From the NCBI GenBank assembly GCA_038205805.1, contig JBBRBO010000005.1, positions 24,271 to 88,270 on the forward strand: 64,000 nucleotides of DNA, written 5' to 3'. Below the pieces are notes generated by a model. That model was not told the DNA's origin, searched no databases, and saw only the letters and a list, made by a program, of their open reading frames with translations. A program made the position numbers and the translations under genes. The DNA is from JBBSBY01 sp038205805. Its GTDB lineage: Bacteria > Desulfobacterota > Desulfomonilia > Desulfomonilales > Desulfomonilaceae. How positions within the stretch are numbered: the first letter of the stretch is position 1; the number at the start of each line of letters is the position of its first letter. Positions 1 to 7,686 of this stretch are shown here, one piece after another.

Positions 1-2
1 AG

Positions 3-1058
3 TATCTGCAATGGCAGCTGGATGAGCAGCTTAAACAAGTACAAGCCTACGCAAAATCAAAGGGCATGCTCCTAGGGCTATATCACGACGAGGCACTTGC
101 CGTGGATCGTAACGGCGCGGATTTTTGGGCATGGCGGGAATTCTTCCATGACGGCTTCCGCGTGGGCGCGCCGCCCGATGACTTTGCCCCGGATGGCCAG
201 GATTGGGGCTTTCCACCTCCAGATTCTCAGCGCATACGCGCGGCTGCGTACGAACCGTTTCTGCGCAAGCTCTACACAAGTTGTGACCACGGCGGCGCCT
301 TGAGGATAGATCACGTTATGCAGTTGAGCCATCTCTTCTGGATTCCGCAAGACGGGCAGCCCAAGAACGGCGTCTACGTCGAGGAAAGAGAAGCCGATCT
401 TTTGAACCTGGTGGCCTTGGTGAGCGGCCAAAGCAAAATTCTCATTATAGGCGAAGACCTGGGCACGGTGCCGCCGGTATTCCGTAAGAACCTCATGGCA
501 AAGGGTATCTTTTCCTATCGGCTATTTTACTTTGAGCGTGATATGGCTGAGAACCAAAACCCTTACAAGGACTATCCCGAGGCTGCGCTCGTGGCCATCA
601 GCACCCACGATCTGCCCACCTTCGCGGGTTTCTGGATGTTCAAGGATGTGGACGTCCGCATGAAGACAGGGCAATTGGATGCGGATCGTGAGGCAAAGTT
701 TCGAGAAGATCGCACCAGACACAAGGCCAAGATCATTGAGCGCCTCGTGCGGGACGGCGTTTTGCCCGATGCGACCGCTCATGCCGCCTGGGAAACCCCC
801 TTTCCCACCGATGATCTTCATAGAGCGGTTTTGGCTTTCACGCTAAAAACGCCCGCCAAATTGGTGGTCATTAACCAAGAAGACCTGTTTCTCGATACAC
901 GACAGCAGAATCTACCAGGGACCACATGGGAAAACCCCAACTGGGTCACCAAGATGAAGTTCACCGTCGAAGACCTAACGACGAACGAAGAAGCAAAGCA
1001 ATTCAGTGAGCGATTCGCCCATCTGGTGGAAGAATCCGGTAGGGCCTTGCGGAAGTAG
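3..1058 (+). CDS. malQ: 4-alpha-glucanotransferase (GH77), 5'-truncated by the window edge
   Basis: C-terminal part of an amylomaltase, which transfers maltodextrin segments between alpha-1,4-glucans in the cytoplasm during glycogen or maltodextrin metabolism. The frame is already open at base 3 (YLQWQLDEQLKQ), so the real start lies outside the window; the Met at base 66 falls inside a conserved block and is not a start. GH77 signatures appear in order: DRNGADFWAW, RIDHVM with the nucleophile Asp, IIGEDLG with the acid/base Glu, and STHDLPT with the third catalytic Asp. About 350 residues are present and the C-terminus looks complete. The gene converges on the next one, and a degenerate R element begins five bases after the stop. 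Confidence 0.93.
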   Translation, partial: YLQWQLDEQLKQVQAYAKSKGMLLGLYHDEALAVDRNGADFWAWREFFHDGFRVGAPPDDFAPDGQDWGFPPPDSQRIRAAAYEPFLRKLYTSCDHGGALRIDHVMQLSHLFWIPQDGQPKNGVYVEEREADLLNLVALVSGQSKILIIGEDLGTVPPVFRKNLMAKGIFSYRLFYFERDMAENQNPYKDYPEAALVAISTHDLPTFAGFWMFKDVDVRMKTGQLDADREAKFREDRTRHKAKIIERLVRDGVLPDATAHAAWETPFPTDDLHRAVLAFTLKTPAKLVVINQEDLFLDTRQQNLPGTTWENPNWVTKMKFTVEDLTTNEEAKQFSERFAHLVEESGRALRK

Positions 1059-1062
1059 CCGC

Positions 1063-1245
1063 ATACCGATGCGTAATGGTAATCAAAGAAGCGCTATTGG
1101 GGCGAACCTTCTCGGAAGAAAGGCTGGGTCCCAAACCCCTCTCCAAGGGCCTTCTAATTGCCGAAACGAGCATTTCCCCAGGAGAAATGCTTTGTTTCGG
1201 TGAAGGTTAAATTTTCAGAGAAAGAGGTTAGGATACGTGGCGACA
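1063..1245 (+). repeat. R element copy 1 (degenerate)
   Basis: Begins with the family terminal repeat ATACCGATGCGTAAT and keeps CAAAGAAG, the GAACCTTCT arm, CCCAAACCCCTCTCCAAG and a diverged central hairpin (CCGAAACGAG...TTTCGG). It loses similarity after AGAAAGAGGTTAGG, and the right terminal repeat is not recognisable. It lies between convergent genes. Confidence 0.75.
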
Positions 1246-1288
1246 CCCTCGGAAATCCCCTTCTCCAAAGACTTTCGCCTTCTGAAGA

Positions 1289-1318
1289 CAAAAAACCCTC
1301 TTTTTTAAGGAGAGGGTT
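1289..1318 (-). terminator. Rho-independent terminator of the 1367-1834 gene
   Basis: On the minus strand a stem AACCCTC / GAGGGTT is followed directly by a run of T (TTTTTTGTC). It lies about 50 bases past the stop of the minus-strand gene. Confidence 0.7.
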
Positions 1319-1366
1319 CAGGGAATGGAGAATTTCGTCTTAGGGCGTATCTGCGCGTGTGAGCGC

Positions 1367-1834
1367 TTATTCCTCGACTGAGGTCTTTTTCCGTCGAGCC
1401 GGAGGCCGCCTGGTCTTCAGCTCTATGACGGAGCTGAGTCCGCCGAGTTCCTTGTGGCGGCAAAGGTTCGCCACACAGGTTACGTCTCCGCGCCATAGTT
1501 CAATCTTGCGAATGGCCTCGGCCTCCCAGGGTAGCCACCAGGACCGCTTTTTCACACGAATGGCCGCTTCCAATTCCGCAGGAACGGGGGGCTCCAGGGC
1601 TTCTTTGTCGCCCGTCCTGTTGAATTCAAGAAATTGCGTAAGAATTTTTAGTTGTCGTTTGTTAAGGAGTCCGCGTATGTCGGCGAGTTCATCCACTAAA
1701 TAAGCGGTGTCGCATGTCACCGAGTTATTCTTGCCGTTACACTCTATCAGCTTGGTGAGAAAGAGATAGTTTGCACGAAATTCTCCGGGAATATTGGAAA
1801 GATCTGCGCCGGGAGCATTCTTGTCCGCTTTCAT
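1367..1834 (-). CDS. Hypothetical protein, 155 aa
   Basis: Not recognised. It is a soluble, mostly helical-looking protein without signal peptide or membrane segment, and it has a basic, Arg/Lys-rich C-terminal tail (RRPPARRKKT). Three cysteines (near residues 32, 41 and 119) and the WWLPWE stretch are the most distinctive features. The start is supported by AGGGAGAT about six bases upstream. It is followed by a clear terminator on its own strand, so it is probably the last gene of its transcript. The frame is long compared with chance frames here and its codon use resembles the neighbours. Confidence 0.6.
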   Translation of the reverse strand: MKADKNAPGADLSNIPGEFRANYLFLTKLIECNGKNNSVTCDTAYLVDELADIRGLLNKRQLKILTQFLEFNRTGDKEALEPPVPAELEAAIRVKKRSWWLPWEAEAIRKIELWRGDVTCVANLCRHKELGGLSSVIELKTRRPPARRKKTSVEE

Positions 1835-1980
1835 GTAATCTCCCTGGAAGGCTCAGAGAGCCGAATATATTCTGGCGGCCGACGAGCGGCTTCGGGAGAT
1901 GCGGTAACATCGTGTTTTGAGGTTGTCAAGTGTTAGTTTGAGAATTAAATATAACCCATTATTTTGTCATGGCAATTTCG

Positions 1981-2280
1981 TTATTTTTTTCCGCTATTAA
2001 GTAACTCTTGGTGTCGCTTGGCAACTTCAGGATCTATTTTAATATTCTTGTGTTCCTCTTTGAATTTCTGCAGGTCTTTTTCTTCTTGATAGGCGAAAAC
2101 CGTTGTCTCGATTCTCCCGACCAACTGCTCGCCGTAGGGCAATTCCCGGACAAACGCCACCCCGCTCATGACGGTGGGCTGGTTTGTACGCATACCGTGA
2201 ATCCAGCAGCCGAGGAGGATTCCTATCCCGGCCAAGACCCCGAAATACAGGATGTACTTGATAGCTTTCAACATGTTCAC
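1981..2280 (-). CDS. Small membrane-anchored protein, 99 aa
   Basis: Not recognised by family. One N-terminal hydrophobic segment (roughly residues 8-27, ILYFGVLAGIGILLGCWI) is followed by a soluble, Lys/Glu-rich C-terminal half, as in small single-pass inner-membrane proteins. AGGTGAG lies eight bases upstream of the ATG. It follows the UbiA-family gene on the same strand with a gap of about 70 bases, so co-transcription is possible. No functional claim is made. Confidence 0.6.
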   Translation of the reverse strand: MNMLKAIKYILYFGVLAGIGILLGCWIHGMRTNQPTVMSGVAFVRELPYGEQLVGRIETTVFAYQEEKDLQKFKEEHKNIKIDPEVAKRHQELLNSGKK

Positions 2281-2350
2281 TCACCTCTTGTGTAGCACAG
2301 ATTCCCAAGCGTTCAGCGGGCTTGCGAAGGGTCCTGCGCGCCGCGGTTAC

Positions 2351-3226
2351 TCACTTGTAGATAATGAAAACACACGCCGCCAGCCACAGGATGGCGCACC
2401 CAAGCAGCGGAGGGTCCGTCAGGAGAAGATTCGTGGGGGAGCCTCCGTCTTCGCGTAGGTATATTAAATACATATACCGAAAAATGCCGTATGTCACCAG
2501 CGGTATGGTGTAGAGCATATACTCCGTGTAGATGCCCGCACCGTGAACGGAATACAGACAGTAGAAGATAAACGTGGCGGTCGTCACCACCTGAAGGAGC
2601 TGATCCAACAGGATGACGTTGTAGTTCTCCAGTACCGGGCGATGGCAGCTCGCATCGCCGCACAGGATCACCACCTCGTGGCGCCGTTTCCCCAGGGCCA
2701 GGAAAATCGCCACCGAGAAGGTGCATAGGATCAACCAGCTGGACACCGTAACGTTTATGGCCGCGGCTCCGGCTATCACGCGTATGAGGAAACCCATAGC
2801 GATTGCGAGCACATCCAGGATCACGAGATCCTTGAGCTTCACGGAATATGCGGTATGTAGAGCAAGATACGCAAACAGCAGTGTGTAGATTTTCACCGGG
2901 TCTTTGATGAAATACGCGGGCGCTGCGATCATAAGCCCCAACAGCACGGCAATAAGGACAAAGGCGAAGGACGGCTTGAGATCGCCTGCGGCCAAGGGTC
3001 GATGTTTCTTCAGGGGATGGACGCGATCCTGCTCCATGTCCATGTAGTCGTTGAACACGTAGGTTGCTGAAGACGCCATGCAAAAGGCGAACACAAGGGC
3101 GCCTATCCGAACGATGTCGTCGAGATGGGTCAGACGTCCGCTGAAGACCAGGGGCATCAGCACAAAACCGTTTTTGATCCACTGATGGGGTCGCATCAAT
3201 TTCAGTGAAGCTCGAAAAATATTCAT
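2351..3226 (-). CDS. UbiA-family prenyltransferase, probable decaprenyl-phosphate phosphoribosyltransferase
   Basis: An integral membrane prenyltransferase of the UbiA superfamily, about 291 aa with eight or nine predicted membrane helices. The first Asp-rich motif is NDYMDMEQDRVHPLKKHRPL (residues about 59-78). The second conserved region, DVLAIAMGFLIRVIAGA, resembles the subgroup that couples PRPP to a polyprenyl phosphate (the mycobacterial DPPR synthase Rv3806c type) rather than aromatic prenyltransferases. That product is the precursor of polyprenyl-phospho-arabinose or ribose. No partner epimerase genes are adjacent, but a GT-C glycosyltransferase of similar pathway flavour lies at 41.3-42.9 kb. 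The subgroup assignment is from motif memory; the superfamily assignment is firm. Confidence 0.8.
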   Translation of the reverse strand: MNIFRASLKLMRPHQWIKNGFVLMPLVFSGRLTHLDDIVRIGALVFAFCMASSATYVFNDYMDMEQDRVHPLKKHRPLAAGDLKPSFAFVLIAVLLGLMIAAPAYFIKDPVKIYTLLFAYLALHTAYSVKLKDLVILDVLAIAMGFLIRVIAGAAAINVTVSSWLILCTFSVAIFLALGKRRHEVVILCGDASCHRPVLENYNVILLDQLLQVVTTATFIFYCLYSVHGAGIYTEYMLYTIPLVTYGIFRYMYLIYLREDGGSPTNLLLTDPPLLGCAILWLAACVFIIYK

Positions 3227-3448
3227 GCAGTATCCGAAAGGAGAGCCCTGAAAGATGAGTTAGCTTTAGGAGCCTGTTTCCAGGCGGCGCCGACAATGAC
3301 ACGGAAACTTCCACGACACCTATCGAAAATAACGGCCCCGGAGCAGTATCGCTTCGATATTCGTGAACCAATCCGTGAAGCATGTTTCCTATCATAGAGC
3401 GCACTAAGTGTAAACGATGAGCGCCGATGCGGAGGCGCCGAGGGAATG

Positions 3449-3914
3449 ATACCAGCGTCGGATCAAAGAAGTACTCTTGGAGAGAACCTTCTTGAAATAC
3501 GTTTCTCCCCAAAGCCCTCTCCAAGAACGACCATGACGTATCGTCACAACGAAGCATGAAAGTATCCAAGAATTTGGGAGGCTTTTTAAAGGATCAAACC
3601 TCCTGTATCCCCATTATCAGGGGGATGTAAGGATACTGCCCAACAACCCTTTGACAGCGGCGCCGACGCTTACCCCGCTGACAAGGGGGGCGAGGGGGGT
3701 TTTCCAACTCCCACACTGAAAAGCCTTGCATGTGGTCGTTGTACGTCACATCCCGGTAGACTTTCATGCGAATTTTCACATTTCCGAAACCGGCTTTTCT
3801 CAAGGAGAAAATGCCGTTTTCGGCGATTATCACAAGTTTCTTAGAACGAGGTTGGTAAAACCTATTTTGCAAAAAAGCTCCACCGATCTTACTTTTGTAA
3901 CGGCACATTGGTAT
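3449..3914 (+). repeat. R element copy 2, long composite form
   Basis: Both ends match the family (ATACCAGCGTCGGATCAAAGAAG at the left in split form, GCACATTGGTAT at the right). After CTCTCCAAGAAC an extra block of about 250 bases is inserted. It begins GACCATGACGTATCGTCACA, includes CTGTATCCCC and GACAAGGGGGGCGAGGGG, and ends near CATGCGAATTTTCAC. The normal central hairpin and right half then resume. The same block occurs at 17.2 kb and, inverted, at 49.6 kb. The whole region upstream of the UbiA gene is essentially this element. Confidence 0.85.
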
Positions 3915-3936
3915 GACCCACACGCCGGACGTCCGC

Positions 3937-4182
3937 CTATTCATTGGGCTGATCTTTTGCGATAGGCTTGTACAAATGAATGGTCGCCGGATCTACTTCC
4001 GGGAAGTTTGCCGATTCGGCGCCGACTCCCTTATCGTAGAACGATCGTTGGGCGAGCGCGCGCTGTTCAAGCCACAAGCGAGGCTCATCTCCATTCAGGA
4101 CCATCTGTACGTAGATCGGGCCGAAGATAGCGACGCCGGTCGCTGGTTGACTCTCTCAAGCGGGCTCTCCACCTGTTGTCAC
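3937..4182 (-). pseudogene. Small open frame interrupted by one in-frame TGA
   Basis: On the minus strand, two bases after the VOC stop, a GTG opens MTTGGEPA. An in-frame TGA (4156-4158) follows, and the frame then continues for 72 sensible codons (ATGVAIFGPIYVQMVLNG... to KPIAKDQPNE). The amino-acid composition looks protein-like and the downstream part is too coherent for chance. It may be a gene with a nonsense mutation, a shorter gene starting at the internal ATG (4104), or a read-through product. A GCGAC-CGGC-GTCGC hairpin lies 12 bases after the TGA, so a selenocysteine codon is conceivable, but no family supports it. Confidence 0.35.
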
Positions 4183-4184
4183 AT

Positions 4185-4604
4185 TTAAGGGTCCGCGTAA
4201 TACTTAGCTTCGATGTAGTTGTTTTCAGGATCGCGAAAATAGACGGAAATTCCGTCACCGCGCGCGCCCCAGCGTTTCACCGGGCCATCTTCGATGGACA
4301 CGCCGTTCGATTCGAGGCGATGGGTCAGCTTGACCCAATCGTCTTTCGTGAGGACCAGGCAAAAGTGATTCATGTTTTCGCGGCCATGGCTTGGGTCACT
4401 TTGACCCGCGGTTTTGGCCCACATCTTTTTGGGGAACAAGTCAATAATAGTGTCCGCGTTCAGACGCAGGGACGGGAACGGCGATACCCCTGAGCGATAC
4501 TCCTCGACCCGTTCGGGTTTCAACTCAAGCACGCGCATATAAAAGTCAAGCATCGTGTCGTCATCTATAACGTTCAGCACGATGTGGTCCATTACGCCTT
4601 CCAT
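4185..4604 (-). CDS. VOC-family (glyoxalase/dioxygenase-fold) protein
   Basis: A 139-aa single-module vicinal-oxygen-chelate protein, normally dimeric, binding a divalent metal through residues on paired beta-alpha-beta-beta-beta units. Likely metal ligands are visible: His in MDHIVLNV (residue about 7), His in MNHFCLVL (about 79) and Glu in YIEAKYY at the C-terminus. The typical RDPENNYIE motif of VOC proteins is present. GGAGGATAG upstream of the ATG supports the start. The substrate cannot be read from sequence. It lies downstream of the TSUP transporter on the same strand, separated by about 160 bases. Confidence 0.85.
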   Translation of the reverse strand: MEGVMDHIVLNVIDDDTMLDFYMRVLELKPERVEEYRSGVSPFPSLRLNADTIIDLFPKKMWAKTAGQSDPSHGRENMNHFCLVLTKDDWVKLTHRLESNGVSIEDGPVKRWGARGDGISVYFRDPENNYIEAKYYADP

Positions 4605-4767
4605 GAGCTATCCTCCCGTCCATAGCGCTGAGTGGGCGCCGTTCAATCCCAGAGAAATCCGGTTCAAGATCGCGGCGCTTTGAGGTGTGTGCCAACGGGC
4701 AATCAACTATAGGATTGTCCAAAGGGGCTGGTTGCGACCTACGGCTCTCACGTCGTCCAGAATCGCC

Positions 4768-5727
4768 TCAAGGCCGGTGACCCGTTACGAAATACCCGGC
4801 GATGTACATGACCGCCAGACCGATCATTATGATCCCCAATACCGGCTTAATAAGGGAAGCGGGCACATACTTCTGTGTGCGAGCCCCCAGGTACATCCCC
4901 ACAAAGCCGCCTATGCCGAAGAGGAACCCCAGCAGCCAGTCCGGCCTCACCGCCTGCCCCGTGGCCGCCACGTGCGGGCCGATGAACTCGTAAAAGAGCA
5001 CGCCCCCTATGGATGTGACGCAGGTTCCCATGAGGGTGGCTCCGGCTACCGTGTGAATGGGTAATCCGAAGAAGGATACGATGAACGGCGCTATGATGGC
5101 GCCTCCGCCGATGCCGTATATGCCGCCGATGAGTCCCACCACTAACGACAGGGCGAATAGGCCCGCCGTGTGGAAATGAAAGCACTCCCCGAGAAACTCG
5201 TACTCCGTGCAGGAGAAGCTCCAGCTAATGGTGCGGATTGCCGGCGGGTTGGACGCGGGGCAATCACTACCTGCGGTCCGACCGCGCATCTTGGCTTCCA
5301 TCACCTTTTCCGCTGTCGCCGCCGAAGCGGAGCCCAGGAACGGCTGAAGGAGCATCCTAGCGCCGATGTAAAGGAGCACACACCCCACGAACAGCTTGAA
5401 CGCCCGAGGATCGGGAAGATACCACACTCGGATGAAGAGCCCCAACAGCAGCCCGGGAACCGTGCCGATGATGATGTTCCAAGCGAGCGGCCAATTCATG
5501 CGGCCTTCCGTGAAATACCGGTACACGGCGCTTGGGATCCCCACCACATTAAAAACCAGGTTCGTGGATGTGACCGCCGGTGACACGAACCCGAGCACGC
5601 TCATCTGGAACGGTAGAATCAGAAACGCCCCCGATAGGCCGCCCATGGACGTGAAGTAGGAAATAACCATTCCCACCAAAGGCGGGATCCAGACAGCGGT
5701 TTCCACATGAGAGACTGGGAAGGTCAT
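4768..5727 (-). CDS. TSUP (TauE/SafE) family membrane transporter, probable oxyanion exporter
   Basis: A 319-aa polytopic inner-membrane protein with the two-fold repeat of the TauE/SafE family. GGLSGAFLILP in the first half and GGIYGIGGGAIIAPF in the second half are the paired signatures. The halves are joined by a soluble Cys-containing loop at residues about 140-185. Family members move sulfite, sulfonates or related oxyanions. AAGGAG precedes the ATG. It is divergent from a TunR-type regulator; TunR proteins of sulfate reducers are known to repress TSUP genes in response to molybdate or tungstate, so export of such oxyanions is a reasonable inference. A promoter and a palindrome overlapping its likely start site lie upstream. 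Confidence 0.85.
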   Translation of the reverse strand: MTFPVSHVETAVWIPPLVGMVISYFTSMGGLSGAFLILPFQMSVLGFVSPAVTSTNLVFNVVGIPSAVYRYFTEGRMNWPLAWNIIIGTVPGLLLGLFIRVWYLPDPRAFKLFVGCVLLYIGARMLLQPFLGSASAATAEKVMEAKMRGRTAGSDCPASNPPAIRTISWSFSCTEYEFLGECFHFHTAGLFALSLVVGLIGGIYGIGGGAIIAPFIVSFFGLPIHTVAGATLMGTCVTSIGGVLFYEFIGPHVAATGQAVRPDWLLGFLFGIGGFVGMYLGARTQKYVPASLIKPVLGIIMIGLAVMYIAGYFVTGHRP

Positions 5728-5796
5728 TGCGGACTCCTTCGGGTCAAGAGGAGTAGGGCTATGGAGAGTCGGCTACGTAAGCGTGACGCTATACTG

Positions 5797-5820
5797 ACAC
5801 GTTTCGTATACGCTTCGTGT
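5797..5820. promoter_or_regulatory. Palindromic operator, candidate TunR site
   Basis: A perfect palindrome with two 3-base interruptions: ACACG-N3-CGTATACG-N3-CGTGT. It lies just downstream of the -10 box of the TSUP promoter, over the expected transcription start, as for a repressor site, and between the divergent TSUP and tunR genes. Assignment to TunR is by position and published family behaviour, not by a remembered consensus. Confidence 0.6.
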
Positions 5821-5823
5821 TAT

Positions 5824-5852
5824 ATGATAGAAAGACACTCTCACGCTGTCAA
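5824..5852 (-). promoter_or_regulatory. Sigma70-type promoter of the TSUP gene
   Basis: Reading the minus strand, TTGACA (5847-5852) and TATCAT (5824-5829) are separated by exactly 17 bases. The expected start near 5817 falls inside the palindrome at 5797-5820 and leaves a leader of about 90 bases before the ATG. Confidence 0.65.
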
Positions 5853-6124
5853 GCTCAATGTGCCCCGGTGAGGACCGGCCTCTCCAGCGCCGCTCCCATC
5901 CATGGAGTTCCCCCTTCCCTGCCGGTATGCTACCATTTGCGCCGACGGCTGTGTTCCCCTGAACCGACGCTACACGGTGAGAAAACCCCACCGTCCACCA
6001 GAACCCATGCAGCCGTTCTCGTGTTGGACGCTTCACAGCCGCGCTGGGTCCGCCGTCCCATCGGCACGAAGAGGGATTCGCCTCAGGCCCGGTGAACACC
6101 CCGGCAACCCGGAGTTCTTTAGCC

Positions 6125-7228
6125 ATGTCCGTAAACAAAAACCCTATAGATAAGACTCTCGCGGAACCGCCTCTCAACCCGGTGACCGACCGGGCATCCG
6201 GCGAAAAGACCGATCCCGCCGACTTCCCCGATTCCGCAGGGCTCGAGCGTCTGGAGCAGGCGTTTCGCGTATGGGTCAAGCGCTCTTCCAATCAACATGT
6301 CCTGATCTCGCGACGGCGAATCTTCCTAATCTTTCTCCTGATTCGCTATACCGGGGCGCGCTTGAGCGAGGTCCTTGCCCTCGATCTCAGCAAGGACGTA
6401 GACTCCAAGGCCCTCACCGTCCGTTTTGGAGCGAACCGCCCTGAGACCGCCGCCGCGCCTCGGGATGTCCACATCTCAAGCGTATTGCTCGATGAAATCC
6501 GAGATGTGGTGGAACAAACGGCCGCGACGGGAAAGAACGCCGCCTCTTTACGAGTGGACGCAGGTCACATCCGCCGGAAATTCTACGAACGGGCGCTGGA
6601 ATGCGGTTTCCCACAGGAGCTTGGATCGCCCAACAGCATTCGTCGAGGGCGCACGGCGGAACTTATGGGCCGGAATATACCGCTGCCTGTGGTTCAACGC
6701 ATGTTGGGTCACGCCACCCCTAATCTTGCGGCCTCTCTTGCGCGTTTTTCCGATGAAGAAATGGCCCGTATGGCCAAGAGCTTTATCGCCCGGGAAACCC
6801 AACCTAAGACCAGCGCACGCAACACCTTTTTCGGGAAAGTGTCCGCGATCACCGAAGGCGACGTCCAGTCCGTGGTGGAGTTCGCCACGTTGGGCGGAGA
6901 CATTCTTACCGCAGTGATAACCAACAACAGCCTCAGGCGCCTCGAATTGATCATAGGATCCTTGGTCATCGCCGAAGTAAAGGCGCCCTGGGTCATGCTC
7001 GACTTCGGGCGGGAGCCGCCCACCTGTTCCGCGGAGAATATCTTCGCCGCACGAGTGACCAATATGCTCCGTGGACGGCTCGTCTCGGAAATCACGGCGG
7101 TTCTTCGAGACGGCGCCGAGGTGTGTTCGGTAATGACGCACAAGGGAGACGCCATGTGCGGTATCCGCACAGACGACCATGTATGGGTTATGTTCAACGG
7201 CTTTGCGGTCACGCTTCACTTGGACTGA
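6125..7228 (+). CDS. tunR: TunR-type regulator: tyrosine-recombinase-like DNA-binding domain plus two Mop/TOBE domains
   Basis: Transcription factor derived from a XerC/D-like recombinase and fused to ModE-like oxyanion sensors. Residues about 50-235 are recombinase-like (TGARLSEVLALDL with the first Arg; RMLGHATPNLAASLARF). The catalytic Tyr position in the final motif is Phe or absent and the HxxR block reads IRRGR, so strand cleavage is unlikely. Residues about 235-367 hold two Mop/TOBE repeats (NTFFGKVSAITEG... and NIFAARVTNMLRG...), which bind molybdate or tungstate in homologues. The ATG at 6125 has GGAG ten bases upstream; an in-frame GTG exists at 6092. Divergent from the TSUP gene, matching the TunR group that represses TSUP transporters in sulfate reducers. 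Confidence 0.85.
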   Translation: MSVNKNPIDKTLAEPPLNPVTDRASGEKTDPADFPDSAGLERLEQAFRVWVKRSSNQHVLISRRRIFLIFLLIRYTGARLSEVLALDLSKDVDSKALTVRFGANRPETAAAPRDVHISSVLLDEIRDVVEQTAATGKNAASLRVDAGHIRRKFYERALECGFPQELGSPNSIRRGRTAELMGRNIPLPVVQRMLGHATPNLAASLARFSDEEMARMAKSFIARETQPKTSARNTFFGKVSAITEGDVQSVVEFATLGGDILTAVITNNSLRRLELIIGSLVIAEVKAPWVMLDFGREPPTCSAENIFAARVTNMLRGRLVSEITAVLRDGAEVCSVMTHKGDAMCGIRTDDHVWVMFNGFAVTLHLD

Positions 7229-7275
7229 TAGAGAAACCGGCTTCTGTTGAGCCGCCCGTGAGCCTATGTCACTCG

Positions 7276-7374
7276 GGCGAGACTTACACGCGTGTGCGGG
7301 TACGGCAACCAATCAGAAGATGTTGTAGATCACTCAGAAGAAGGCGAGACTTACACGCGTGTGCGGGTACGGCA
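7276..7374 (+). repeat. Two perfect 32-bp direct repeats
   Basis: The 32-base unit starting GGCGAGACTTACACGCGTG occurs at 7276-7307 and again at 7343-7374 with no mismatch. Each copy contains the palindrome ACACGCGTGT. CACACGT recurs three more times downstream (about 7373, 7410 and 7495). The repeats lie in a 458-base gap between tunR and the TetR gene and look like a regulatory array or local duplication. Apart from this and the palindrome at 7424, nothing else is seen in the gap. Confidence 0.7.
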
Positions 7375-7423
7375 CACGTGCTTCTTTATCGGGTTGGGAG
7401 ACTCTATCCACACGTTTGGAATC

Positions 7424-7461
7424 GTTCACCGGGCTCGAGACGGCTCTGCGCCGGTGTGAAC
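7424..7461. repeat. GC-rich palindromic repeat (GTTCACCGGG family)
   Basis: GTTCACCGGGC, CGGCTCTGCGCC and GGTGTGAAC can fold as a hairpin. Similar units occur at 19580, 21956, 53083, 58080, 60146 and 60491, all between genes, so this is a dispersed REP-like palindrome separate from the R element. Confidence 0.6.
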
Positions 7462-7686
7462 CCCAGGAGAGACCCATTTTCCCTGTGGACTTCCCCACAC
7501 GTACTCCATAGATTGTACCGTTCTGGACGAGTCTTCCCCATATCTATTCAATCTGATAAAGCAGAACAACACCATGTACCTATACCCCCTTAAGCTCATG
7601 CGGATAAGATGCTCCCGCTTACCGTGACTTACGTGTTAGTTATAATTAGACTTGACAACCTATACGTATTTCCGGAAAGTATTGAC

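Noticed and set aside
3594..3965. Overlapping frames of 116 and 79 codons between the UbiA and VOC genes
   Set aside because: They lie wholly inside the composite R element; the same frames recur at every element copy and have no family resemblance.
4185..4604. Possible antibiotic-resistance (bleomycin/fosfomycin) role for the VOC protein
   Set aside because: The fold is shared by many enzymes and nothing in the sequence or neighbours indicates resistance.
6125..7228. Active site-specific integrase marking a genomic island
   Set aside because: The catalytic Tyr context is lost, two Mop/TOBE domains are fused, and there are no att-like repeats or mobile genes; a regulator fits better.
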